From Liolophura sinensis (taxonomy: Eukaryota; Mollusca; Polyplacophora; Chitonida; Chitonidae): a stretch of DNA of 60,000 bases. The notes under the pieces were generated by a model, which had not been told where the DNA came from, did no database searches, and saw nothing but the letters and a program-made list of their open reading frames with translations. Below, one piece after another: positions 31,601-45,400 of the stretch. The stretch covers positions 6,372,044-6,432,043 of the forward strand of contig NC_088301.1 in NCBI RefSeq assembly GCF_032854445.1, given 5' to 3'. Every line of letters starts with the position of its first letter. Within the stretch, counting starts at the first letter, position 1. Made by a program: the position numbers and the translations under genes.

Positions 31601-34600
31601 GTGAGTAGTTTCTAGTTTCACTTAACCAAGGGAATCATGTTTATTTGATCAGCATGGTGCCTCATAAACAGTTTGCAATCAAAGCGCAATTGAGATGCCT
31701 GGATATTATTCATGGACCACGATTTTTAAATTTTGAATTGCACATCATGCCTCGATTATTGATTGTCTTCCCTGCATCACCAGTATCCTCTCCACGACGG
31801 ACCATGCGAATCTGTTGTACCCCCCCCCCCCCAACGCTATGTCAAAAGACAGATACAAATAAAAAATGTCATAATCCATGTTAGCAAGTGAACATTTCAT
31901 AGAAGAAAAATACCTTGGCAAGCAAGAACAAATGTGGATTGGTCAAAGTGGAGGTAAGCATCCGGAATTAGAGCCATATAAACATGCAATGGTGTTTAAA
32001 ACATCAATATGTTGCTTTACAATCAGTTGCAATCAAATCGCAGTTGAGATGCCTGGAAATTATTCAAAATAAACTGCAAATAAACTTGCAAGAAACCTTC
32101 CTTGGGCATGTTTGGTGGGCTTGAAGGCCTTGTTAGGCTTTGTTCCTGTTTGTGCGTGTGCTTGTTATCTTTTTCTATATTTTCTTTGGCAGCTTTTGTG
32201 TATAGGTATTGTGTGCCCTTCCGAAAGAATTGAACACTGAAAGTTTTATGAAAATTGAAGTTAAACTGCATGGGCTTCAGCCTTTGGGCTCTGTGTCAGT
32301 CTGTTTTACTTGTCACCTCTGCCTCATCAGAAAACCGTACTTTTAATAATTTTCAACCCAGTTTTTATTCTTTACCCTGGGAGGCCTGCATGCCCTACCC
32401 CTCAAGAAATCATTTCAAGTTACTTTTTGCATCCTACAGACCCCGTAAAACCCCATAAAACCCAAGGTTTTTAATCACTAGGATGCACAAGGTGGTGACT
32501 CAAACCCAGCCTCGGTCAGGAAATTTGTACATTCACCCTCTCTCAGTGCATCTAAGGCCTTGGGCCAATATTAAGCGGTCAGTGGTTTACACCAAACTGC
32601 CCAGTTTTCTCCACCTGTAGAAACTGACCGCTCTAAGTCCAAAATTAGTGAGAATGGTGTTAAGTGTTCACCATACATATTGCAAACAGTATATTTTATA
32701 TTTTTTACTCTCAGAGACCAACATGCCTTGCCAGAAAACAAGAGAAAGAGGAAAGAGAAGACGGAGAAGGAAAAACGAGGTGAGTACATATGTACAAGTT
32801 ATACAGATGATATAATGTTTTATCTTTGAAACTCTGACTGATTGAATGAAAGATCATTGCTTAACACATCATTGGTAAGTTTTGCAGTTATATCATGACA
32901 TAGAACAGAAGAACCCCTTGAATTTCCTTCATTTTGTTTAAAAAGAGGCTGCAGTAATTAAAATTAATTTATCATTAAATGGATTTACCTCCTGCATGAA
33001 AATGTATTCTCTGTGTTTCAAACCAGATAAACTATATTTTCCTGTTTGTATCAATAAAAGACACTGCTGTTAATTTGAATCAGAACGTTTGTTAGTGGAA
33101 ATACATGTAATTTACATCTAGATAATAGAAAAAATACCTTCACAAAATTTGACACTGATGTAAGTTTGATGAGTTTTTTTTCGCAAGACATGCATATACT
33201 TTTTTGTATGATATCTTTATAATAGTAATATATACATATAATATCTATATGTTTTATTGCTAAATCAGGACAAAATGTTCGTATTGAACAAGATGTGCTA
33301 TATAATATTATGTGATTTCAGTGCATCTGGAACAACTAAACTCTAGCAGTATTAATAGAAGTGTGACATGTATGGGAGACAAATGTGGATTTAGGTTTGC
33401 CCATTAACCCCATGGGTGAGGTTCTCAGGAAGCCAACCCCACCCACATCACATGTCAGTGCACCTCCTTCAGACCAACCCCACCCACCCATTGCAAATGA
33501 CCTGCTTCATTCAGGTGATTTGTAACAATGACTCTTACACATTGTACCTTCTGTAGATGGACATGAACTTTCATGCTGTTGTATTGTCTTAAAATAGAAC
33601 TGTCCTCTCAGTCCTGCTGACATTGTCATGCAGAATGCATTTCTCTGCCACCTTAAAAGACCACTTCAGCTACCCAGTGTTATGTAAGGGAACTCCATGC
33701 TTTTTTCCTGAAGTTGTTACTGAGAGCATACACCTTTCAGGTGTCATTTTCTAATTTGGCAGGCAGATAAAAGCCTTCGGACATGATGTTACCTGGAGTG
33801 TACTTTAAATTATTACTGCCTGACTGAGGTGACCTGTCATACTTATAAATTATGATATATAACCAAATCTGTGTTCGTGAAAGAGGAAAAATCAGTTAGT
33901 ACTAAAAGCAAATATTTGTGGATATCTGTACAACTGGGAAGCTGTTTGACCAATCGTGGGACACGTTAATATGGCACAGTGTATTATTCATGCACCAAAG
34001 GCTGATTTTAATAGGTGAGCAGAGGCATATGTGAGCACCTTTGCTGAAAACTACACACACAGGTGTGCACACCACACAGGTGAGATGCTGTCTCAGAGTA
34101 ACATACTGAGAGCCAATGACCTCATCTGGCAATGGCTAAAGGATCTGGAAGACAGACAGTTCAAGGCAGCCCAGACTGTAATCCTCACAAGTATGCAACT
34201 TATTATCTTTATAATTCTCACAAGTATGCAACTTATTATCTTTATAATTCTCACAAGTATGCGACTTATTATCTTTATAATTCTCACAAGTATGCAACTT
34301 ATTATCTTTATAATTCTCACAAGTATGCAAATTATTATCTTTATAATTCTTGAATTTTCACCTGGTTTTTGTCGGGTTTTTGTTGATGTAAATTTTGACC
34401 TGACATTGACGAGAGATATACAAATACTGATGTACATGTATATATAGCCACCAAAGATTTGTTCACGTAATATGATTGTTTTATGACTGATAACTAAATG
34501 TGAACTAAGGATGAATATCAAAGCTATCATTTGATGATGTTAAAGAAACCTGACTTATTTCTGCAATTGCCAGGTAGGCCTATGGGTACACTCCGACACA

Positions 34601-37600
34601 CTCACTTGGCCGTCACAGTCACTCCCTTCAGCATTGTTTTTTTTGCTATGGTGGCCCATTGGTCTCTGACCAAAGGGTATGTAACAGACTTTCTCCTGCT
34701 CTTGCTGTAATAAATCAAGAGTTATTCTACATGTACATACATTTTATTCGGTTTTGCAATTTTCTTGAAGATAATCAGTTTTATGTACCCTGAACATTTC
34801 TGACTTGCATCCATGTTTTGTAAATTTATATGGTTTGTCATTTTTGCATGATTGACCTTATTTGATATTAGGAAGTAAGTGAGCAAAATCATACTTTGCG
34901 TAGTATGGATTTCTTTTGCAGTTGAGAGTTCAAAACCAGTGACTGTCACTTTCTGTGGCCACCCACTCATATCATCATTTAAGTTAAACTCTTGATACAA
35001 TATACCTCAAGCTCTCTTGAAGAGATATATGAACATAATTGTGCATTTGCTTGGGGTGGGGGGTGGGGTGGGGGGAAGCAGAATTGTCAATATTAGGTTA
35101 TGAACTTAGCTGTTGTGAAATGCTCTTTCATACCTGATACAGTACATTGTGTGTTGAAAATTCAGGGGAGCTAACTCTCTGTAAATATAGGAACAACTAA
35201 TTATAGATTTGCACTCCTGACCCTGTGTGCATGTTATTGTGTGTACTGTAGTTATGTTCCTTGAAGAACATGTATATGCGAAAAGATGGTTGTTTCTTTG
35301 TCTCGCTTCATGGTGGATATACTTTCGTTTGGTTTGGATTACACTGTCTTTATATGTAAAGGCCATTCTTTAAAAAAAAAATTAAGAATTCTTTTTTGGA
35401 AGTAACCCAAACCTCCCAGAAAAAATATGGCATGTAGGTATGGGAATTTTTTTCTTTTCACTGTAACTGAAAAAAATAGGGGTTTTGACCTGAAAGAAAT
35501 TAACATTGAGAGAAAGCCAGCATGAGCTGGACCTGTGCATATACGAGAGGACTTATGTGTATATTTCAGGACTAATTGTGTATATATGGCAGGACTTGTG
35601 TATATATTGCAGGACTTGTGTGTATATGGAAGGACTAATTGTGTATATATGGTAGGACTTGTGTATATGGCAGGACTAATTGTGTGTATAAGGCAGGACT
35701 TGTGTATATATGGCAGGACTAATTGTGTATATATGGCAGGACTTGTGTATATGGCAGGACTAATTGTGTATATATGGCAGGACTAATTGTGTATATATGG
35801 CAGAAATAATTATAGCAGACTTTTAGAATACATGTAGCAAGACAACATGACAACACACTGCAGACACAAAGACGTTACTGTCTGTTTTACCGTTTATACG
35901 TGTTTCATATGTATTCCAAAGAAACATGCAGTTTGTTCAACACGATGTAGAAGGGAACTTATTGCCAAAGGTAAAAAAACAAATTCTGCTGCTATTTTAA
36001 ACATCATCTACACATAGTTAAGACTCCCATATATCTGTTGACAAGCGTCCAGGGCAAAATTCAAAATTGTTTATTTACAAGTGATTTGTGCATCAATTAT
36101 CTCATGAAATAAAAAAAATAAAAAAAAATTACATTTACTCATCTTTGACATCAAAAACTGTCAGTAAAAGTAGTCCAAGTTTTAAACTGTGGAGTGTGAA
36201 AATTAACGACTGCAGACTTTTTCTGCTTGTCACAGGTAATATTGACCATAGAACCTAAGTTTGATCTAACAGTAATAGCAATATAGAGAAATGTAACCTG
36301 GCTGAAGATTGATTTTTTTACTGGTTTATCTACCCTTGTATTATGACACCTGTAATGTAGACAGTGGGAGACGTTCAGGGAACAAATGTTATTAAACATG
36401 CATAGGCAGCTATGCATTTTATTTCTTCAGACATTTCATAGTACATTATTTTAGTTTTATCAAGTGGTAATTAGTACATGGCTTTTGTTTGCTGAATTTG
36501 TCTGACAACCATCTACAAATAGTCCATCATCAGACAACCTGATATCTACAAATTGTCCATCACCAGACAACCTGATATCTACAAATAGCCCATGACCAGA
36601 CAACCTGATATCTACAAATAGTCCATCATAAGACAACCTGATATCTACAGATAGTTCATGACAAGACAACCTGATATCTACAAATAGCCCATCATCAGAC
36701 ATCCTGATATCTATAAATAGCCCATCATCAGACAACCTGATACCAACAAATAGCTCATGATCTAAAAACCTGATATCTACAAATAGTCCATCAGACAACC
36801 TGATATCTACAAATAGCCCATCATCAGACAACCTGATATCTACAAATAGTCCATGATCAGACAACCTGATATCTACAGATAGTTCATGACAAGACAACCT
36901 GATATCTACAAATAGCCCATCATCAGACATCCTGATATCTACAAATAGCCCATCATCAGACAACCTGATACCAACAAATTGCTCATGATCTAAAAACCTG
37001 ATATCTACAAATAGTCCATCATCAGACAACCTGATATCTACAAATAGTCCATCATCAGACAACCTGATAGCTACAGATTGCATGCCCATGATCTGACAAT
37101 CAAATATCTGCAGATAGCTCATGATGGAAACAAATATGTTAGGCATGAAACTAGGAATGACGCCCGTCTTTGGCCCTTATTGGGCATGTTGGGTATTTCT
37201 AGGTGGCGAGAATGACTGACAGTCTAGCCAAAGGGTTATAAGGAATAGAACTGTCAGGCCTTTTGTGTGGATGCCATGCCACAGGGAGGGATTTAACATT
37301 TGAATCAGTTATTTTAGTTTCAAAAAGATATTTTTTCGTTATATTAAGTCTTTATTAAAGTGTCTTGAATTAAAGAGAACCCCCCCCGCCTCCAATCCCT
37401 GGGGCTTCTTGAGTATGATGTAAGACACCAACCAAAATAAATAATGTTTAAGTAAGTGTCATTCTATTCTTCCAGTTAATTTTGTGGGTTAAAACTATTT
37501 TTTGTCATTTGTGAAATTAACAGTAATTTGGGATTATTATATTCAAAATCATAACAGATAGATTCATACTCTATAAAATGTCCATTAACATGAAATAAAT

Positions 37601-39346
37601 CAGTTGTACAGTTCCTAATATGCTAAATCCTTTGATGTAGACATGTAAGAGGAAGTACAGGTGTAGGCAGTTGTAAGAGAATTAGGGTTGTAGATTCCTG
37701 AAAGCTTGATAATAATGATGGGTACGTGTATACTTCATGTATAAAACTAATTTGTTTCTATGAAATAATTCCCAAGAGAAACCTCAGCCCTTTCAAAGAA
37801 TTGTGAGAACCCATTTTGGAATTCCAACAGAGAAATTGTGCATAGTCTACGTCACTTTACAGATATACATTGATTTATCAGGTACAAAATGTTGTATACC
37901 TGTAGATGCTGTGAAGTCAATTCATAATGCATATGTAGCTTCAGATCACTTAATGGTTCAGACTATATGATTCTGTGTGAGATGTGCAGGCTTCAGGCTA
38001 TATACTTTTTAACATCATCAAGCCATAGGAAAACATCTACAATGTACTGAATTGTTCAAAGGAAACTGCTGCTGTGTGAAGTATACTTCTTTGATATGTC
38101 ACTGTACACACATGTATAAAATCTCACACAAGGCAATGTTTCTTAAAATATCATCCAATATTGCTAAAAATATCATCGAGTATCTATTTTTGTCATCTAT
38201 TATCCATGGCTCTGTCCAGCAAGTCTAAGTTGTCAGCATTGTTGAAAGGAAGGAGAATTTGATACTATTTTATCAAGCTTTGAGCAGGAAGCCTTGTGAT
38301 AACTACTGAAAATTTTCCACTCCCAGACCAGATGTTGCCTGGTGTAAATAACTGGAAAATATTTTTGTATTAAATTTCATTATCCCCAGTGATTCAAGGC
38401 TCATTGGGGATAATGAAATGTCAATGTCACTGTATATGGGAAGCATTGTATATTCTACACATGCATACATGTATCCCACACATGTACGGAAACCTACAAA
38501 ATTAAGTGGTGTTTGAATTTCTATTTACAGATTGATTGTAGTGTCAATTTGTTCAAATATCCAAGGATTGCGTCAGTGATTTCCTCTCTACCTACAATAA
38601 TTTATCTTCTCACCCAACCCATTGGAAATATTTGTACTGTGGATGGATTTAGATGAACTGTAAATAAGCCCACAGTACACACACATTCTGCAGAATAGCA
38701 GTAACACAAATTATGTTGTTGTTTTCTTCAAACTTGTTTATTGTTGCAGTAGATAAAGATATTTTAGTTACCCTAATTCCTCAACCTTTTGGCATATGAA
38801 AGACCAACTTTCAGTGCAATTTATGCATATTCTTAATATGATTTTGAAGACAAAACTACCATGGTTGAGCTTTACAGAAAGCATGGTTTTATCAGTCAGA
38901 ACAGAATAATACCTTCAGACCGCTTGGATATACACCTTACAAACATGCAAACAGGTTGGAGAATTACAGTATATCATGACTCACTGTAGGTTGCCAGCTG
39001 CAATACCAAGATTTACTAAGGTAGCTTGCTAAAATTTAACTTAAAATTTGTTAAGTGATAGCATTCACTGTGAGAAGAAAAAATATCAAATAAAAAACAG
39101 GGATCACCACAATACTCCTTTATCTAAGAAGTATTTAAAACTTAAGAAGCCTTATATGTGTGAAATTTGTCCCTCGATCCACAAACGCCAGGCATGTATC
39201 AGACATGATATATTTTCATCTCACTTCTAATGCTCAATTTGATAAATTTGATACTTTAAAAAAATCAGAGCCAGATTGAAAATATCAAACAGAAAATGAG
39301 AGTCACCAAAACCTACTTTATTGTCCAATTGTGATTGCAACATATT

Positions 39347-39422
<76 letters not shown>

Positions 39423-42400
39423 AACGTGTATATGACAGTACTTTAAAATTAGGGACGTTCAAATAAATTTTTGGACAAATTTGGCAACAGAGTCGCAAAG
39501 TTGCAAAGTTACATTGGACAATTAGTATCTTGAAATAAATTTTTTTTTGTTGCATACCTATGGGCTATGTTCATTGCTTGACAACTGGGAAACACAGTGT
39601 AATCTGTAGGTGAAATTGCAGCTATGCCAAGATTACCACCAACACGCCAGAAGCTATAGATTTAAACTGTCTTGAGCAACCTTTAGTGCAGCCTCACCGA
39701 AATGGCATGCTGATGACAGTCATGATGATGGCCAACTTAGCCAGTATTTGTTTACCTAACCAGCCTGTGCTCAGCAAAAGACTTACCTGTACATGTACAA
39801 ACGGAAATAGTGCATACAGAAATGTGGTCGCATATACTCTGACTGAAAGAAAAGCCGTTTCTTATATTATTACTTATAGACTTTCAACATGTATTTAATT
39901 ATGTAATCGTAAAATCTTTTTTTAAAAAGTTGTTTCCATATAAAATAAGAAATGTTTGAACAGTAGACATAATTATTTGATTATAGCTATATACCTCTGA
40001 ATTCATAATTTTGAGGCAAGGTGTCAAATTTTACATGCACAATAGATGAACAAGACATATGTATTAAAGGGTAAATGACATAAAAATTATGCCCAAAAAA
40101 GTGCACTGTTAGAGGCAAATAAATGTGACAAAAATATTACTTTTGGCTCTGAAACTGCAGTAGAGTATAACAGTATTTTCCACGCAAACCTTCTATAACA
40201 CTTCTATAAGATCAATAGAGCTCTATGAATCTGGGAAAATGTGCGTCTTAGGCAAAATTTTAGGACATTTACTGTACACCTTTGATCATCGATGTAGGGG
40301 TGTCAATGTCCGCCAGATCATCTCCCTTGCTTGCACTACATGTTCATTTGCATCCCCAGGAGTCAAGTAACACTATAGTTACCCCTAGTTTAAGGTTTGG
40401 CCATTAACCCTCACCACATACACCAATCATAGGTTCCCTTACTCCCTGTGATATTATGTATGACTGTAACTCATATAAGTGCAGGACCTGGTCTGATAAT
40501 TCTTGCTATACAGCAACAGAAACATGGGGTGTAAAATCCAAAGATTATGCAGATGCAATATAATATATATCATGATGTAATGGTAATTTCTGTTGTTAGG
40601 CGATAACATCTGCTGAGTCTTACAATTACATTTATTAGATTCCAGTAATAGAAATTTAATTACTCAGCTATGCTTTCCACTTTTGCAAAAATGATCGGTA
40701 GGTGGCTTCCTGTAACCTTTCACAAATATGACATAATTGACATATTTGTTACCAATGGAGAAGCTCATCAGGATATAGACTTGCCAAAGGTTGATGATTT
40801 ATTCCAGGCACCCAGTTTTCTCCATTGATAATATACTGGTCACTATGGTAATAATGATGACTGACATGAGTGCCACATGATCTTTATAATCATGCGATGT
40901 AATTAACTTAGGCTTCAGGTATGTGTACCATGGTTCTCTTATTACATGCTGATATTAATGATGCTTCTTTTCAGTACATGTAGTTTGATCTAGTTTTAAT
41001 CTCATTTTAATCCCTTCTTTGTTCAGTATGTGACTTGGGTGGAGGAAACCCAACTGCCCAGAGTAAACCTCCAGCCTTTGGGAATTTATGTGTATAAACC
41101 TTCCCACATGTCACATAGAGATAAAAAGACAAGTTGTCTCCATTTGTTATGATGGCATCCAGATTTACTCTATGTATTTATGATGTTTAAGGCTGAAATA
41201 AAACACCACAGATACGTGTACTGAATTATACACCCTTGGGATACCAGGTGGTTCAAGGTGCATACGCCCCTAGGTACATTTTTCATCGTGTATTGGGTAA
41301 TTGGGATTTATACACGGAGGATTTTTTGATTGGTGTACTCATGCAAGAATATTTCACTTGTGCGAAAACAGCCAGCAATGTAGGGGGGGAGGGGAGGGGG
41401 GAGAGCAGGCATAGCATGAGGGAAACCCATGATCATTTGCAGATTGCTATAACCTTCCATGTGCATGTATCATCGGCCGGAGAGGAAACCAGCATTAGCT
41501 TCCCAGAAATCGCAGAATAAGGATTACAAACTGGCAGGTTATTAAAGTAAAGTGAACGTACGTGACTATATAGTGCCATCAGATTTCTGCTATGGACCCT
41601 ACATCCTTGTTGTAAGGGAGAGCTATTCTCAAGCTCCTCAGTGTAAACTGGTAACCATCCCCTAGTGAAAACATGTAAATTATACACAACTTTCTTTTGT
41701 TGAGGATTCTGAGTTGCACACCCCACACATAGAGTTGAAATGAATAGAGAATAGTTACATATGTGTTTTGTGCATGTATGTGTTAAGCATTGTGAATTGA
41801 TATGATCGATTACCTGGACCAGAACACTTTGGTCATTGCATATTTTCACCTTGTCTAGTTTGTTTGATTATTAATTCATTGGATATATTAGTTGACTAAC
41901 AGAATTATTAATTCTTGATTGTCACTACTGCTGTTGCTTTTACATTTAGCCTCTGTGTTGTTGTTGTGTTTTTGTATGATTTTTCTTATTAATGCTCATG
42001 GCCAAGTAACGCCCATGTACACATCAGCTAATTAATTCTTTCAGTAGTTATTTATTTATTTGATTGGTGTTTTACCTTGCACCCAAGGACAACTTCTGTC
42101 AATATGATAATTTAATGTGACACCTGCATGTATATGTATGGCATATGGGCATCAAACATTCTACTTGCTGACCAGAAAGACGAGATAACTATATAGATAT
42201 AAGATGTTGTCACATAAAAAGTACACTATGTGGAATTTGCAGTTTTTGTAGTACATGTACAGTACAGTCCTTGAATTATTACCAGTCAGAATTCACAATG
42301 TTTATTGTTGAAGCTGGTAGTGCCAGTCTGCCTGTTGGCCATCAGTCTGCCATCAGTCCCCCAGTTTGTCCATCAGTCTGTCCGTTGGTCCATCAGTCTG

Positions 42401-45400
42401 CCAGTTGGTCCATCACTCTGTCCCTTGGCCCATCAGTCTGTCAGTTTGTCCATCAGTCTGTCAGTTCATCCATCATTCTGCCAGTTTGTCCATCAGTCTG
42501 TCCATTGGTCCATCAGTCTGCCAGTTTGTCCATCACTCTGTCCCTTGGTCCATCAGTCTGTCAGTTTGTCCATCAGTCTGTCAGTTGGTCCATCAGTCTG
42601 CCAGTTTGTCCATCAGTCTGTCTGTTGGTCCATCAGTCTGCCAGTTTGTCCATCACTCTGTCCCTTGGTCCATCAGTCTGCCAGTTGGTCCATCACTCTG
42701 TCCCTTGGTCCACCAGTCTGTCAGTTTGTCCATCAGTCTGTCAGTTGGTCCATCAGTCTGCCAGTTGGTCCATAACTCTGTCCCTTGGTCCATCAGTCTG
42801 TCAGTTTGTCCATCAGTCTGTCAGTTGGTCCATCAGTCTGCCAGTTTGTCCATCAATCTGTCCGTTGATCCATCAGTCTGCCAGTTGGTTCATCAGTCTT
42901 CTCAGATCCTTGTATAACTATGCTTCTCTCTTGTGTGTTACCGGCTTTATTTCTTATTTGTATAATTTCTTACGTACCTTTGTCTTTGGGAGTTAGTGTT
43001 AAACGTTGTTTTGGAAATGGATCTTGCGATTATTAGCTTGGAACGTCCTTTACAGACTACGAATGGTATAGGAATGTTGGACTTGACGCTTATATATATA
43101 TATAACTAACATTAAGGTCAGATTTACCAAACTTACAGCAGGCAGTCGTGATCAGAAAGAAGCCTATTCACTTTTAAGCAACCAGTCATTGCCTAATTTT
43201 TCAAGGTGGTATAGGGGTAATATGGAAGACTCGAGGATAATTTATTTGAAAATGGTTCAAATAGCAGTAGAATTAACACTTCATCTTCCTTAACACTGTA
43301 GTGTTTGTGTACTATATGGGTGTTTTATGAACCCACATGCACATATAATTGTGACATAATAAAGGGAAGAATAAAAGATTTCATAGCTTTGGACGGCTTT
43401 GTGACAGACAGGAAGGAGTTTTTTGAATTCCCCCTGCTAGGTTTCCTCTGGCATCCAGGACCTAAGCTTGTCTTCAAAATGTCTTCAAAACTAATAGAAA
43501 GAATTTAATCAGATATGGTTTTGAGCTGTCCTAAGAATGACTGAATGGATTTTGAAACTTGTTTGTTGACCTGTTTTACCATGTTTTAGCCATTTTCATT
43601 GGTCACTCCTTGTCTGCACACTATCTCCTAAACTATTGAATTTAATCAAATTTGGTTTCAAATCAATATGAGGAGCCTAATAACATACGATTTTGGTGCC
43701 TGAAGGTGCGCCTTTGGCCATGCTTTAGCAGCTTTGATTGGCTACTTATTGTCTACAAGATAAATATCTTCTTGACAGACTTTATTCAAATTTGATTTGC
43801 TGTACTGCACTTGTCTGCAAGATGCCATGAAGAACCAGATGAAGTCGAATATGTTTGCAAGCATTTTCTTACAATAAAAATTGATTGATAAGATTTTGGT
43901 TCCTTTTCATATGGCTGTTTATTCATCTTTTGGTCAGTCTGCTGATTGACACACTTTTATACAGTACCCTAATTCCTCAACTTAATTGCATATAAAAGAA
44001 CAATGTTCAGTGCAGTATATGCACATTTTGGTTTGATTCTGTAGACAAAACTTCATTGGTTTTATTGACCAGTTTCAGGGCTTCATAAAAGTATAGTTTT
44101 ATCAGTTTACACAGAATAATGCCTTCAGAATATGCTTGAATAAACATGCAGACATGCAAGAAAGTTGAGGAATTATAGTAATTGGGAGTGTGTGTGTAGG
44201 AAGGGATAAACGTTTGGTTACAAAACCTTCTGGTGGAACTGACTCCGATAGCACAGTTGGTAGAGTGTCCACTTCGGGAGAGGTAGATCCAGGGTCAATC
44301 CTTGGTCGAGTCACACCTAAGACCTTAAAAAAGAACTTGTAAGTTCCTTGCCTGGCGTTCAGCATGAAGGGGATAGTGCAATGACAAGATAAAAGAGCGG
44401 TGGAAATCCGTCCTGCAACAAGGAGGCACTTACACATACTCTAAAGGATTCCTTCGTTGTCATATAACTGAAAAAAATCATCTGTTATGGAACTGTTAAG
44501 ACATGATATGCATCAGGTAGAAGAGACCTATCATATTCCAGTGGCCATGACTTGTTTTCTATAAAGTCATCAGATAATCCAGATCAATTAAATGAACTTG
44601 CAAACACTCCTTGATCTATTTAAGACTGCCACATTAAACCATAGTAACCTTACATTGTTTACAGTAATCTTAGTTTTAGTGCAATCCACAATGTGCATTT
44701 AATACCTGAAAATACTCTGTAACATCTTTGTTTTGAAAGTCAAGTAATAATTTTCAATCTGAGCGTACTGAAACTATTAAGTTCTGTTATTAACAGCTGA
44801 CTGACACCAAAGCCATTGATCACGTGAATAGCTGCACGTAAGTGTACCTTGTGAAAGGCGATCCGGTTTACTTCAGATGTTAATTGTGGTCACCCACTCC
44901 CCACCCCCCTCACCCTCCTCACCCTCCTCGCACCGATAAATCTGACCACCATCACATATAAAAATCAAAAATACTTAAAAAAAACAACAACAATTATTTA
45001 TTTATTTGATTGGTGTTTTATGCCGTACTGAAGAATATTTTACTTATGCAACGGCGGCCAGCATTATGGTGGGAGGCAATCGGGCACAGCCTGGGGGAAA
45101 CCCATGACCATCCACAGGTTGCTGGCAGACCTTCCAGAGAGGAAGCCAACATGAGCTGGACTTGAACTCACAGCGACTGCATTGGTGAGAGGAACAGCAT
45201 TAATAACCTGAAATCTAGCGAATAAATAAAATACCTCTTATTGTGATGTCACAACATTCCCAAATCTAAGGGGAAGAATTAGCCATAGTATTTTGGGAAA
45301 ATTATAAAGACTCCCTTCTGGCAGAATGTAATTAAGGTATTAATTGCATACACATACATATATACAAAATAAGAGAAAATCATCGCCATGTAAATTTCCT

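Noticed and set aside
36501-37125. CRISPR-like regular repeats, also at 56237-57125
   Set aside because: Repeats are directly adjacent without unique spacers, and the DNA is clearly animal.
39227-39555. YIYIYI-type ORFs
   Set aside because: Translation of the (TA)n microsatellite.
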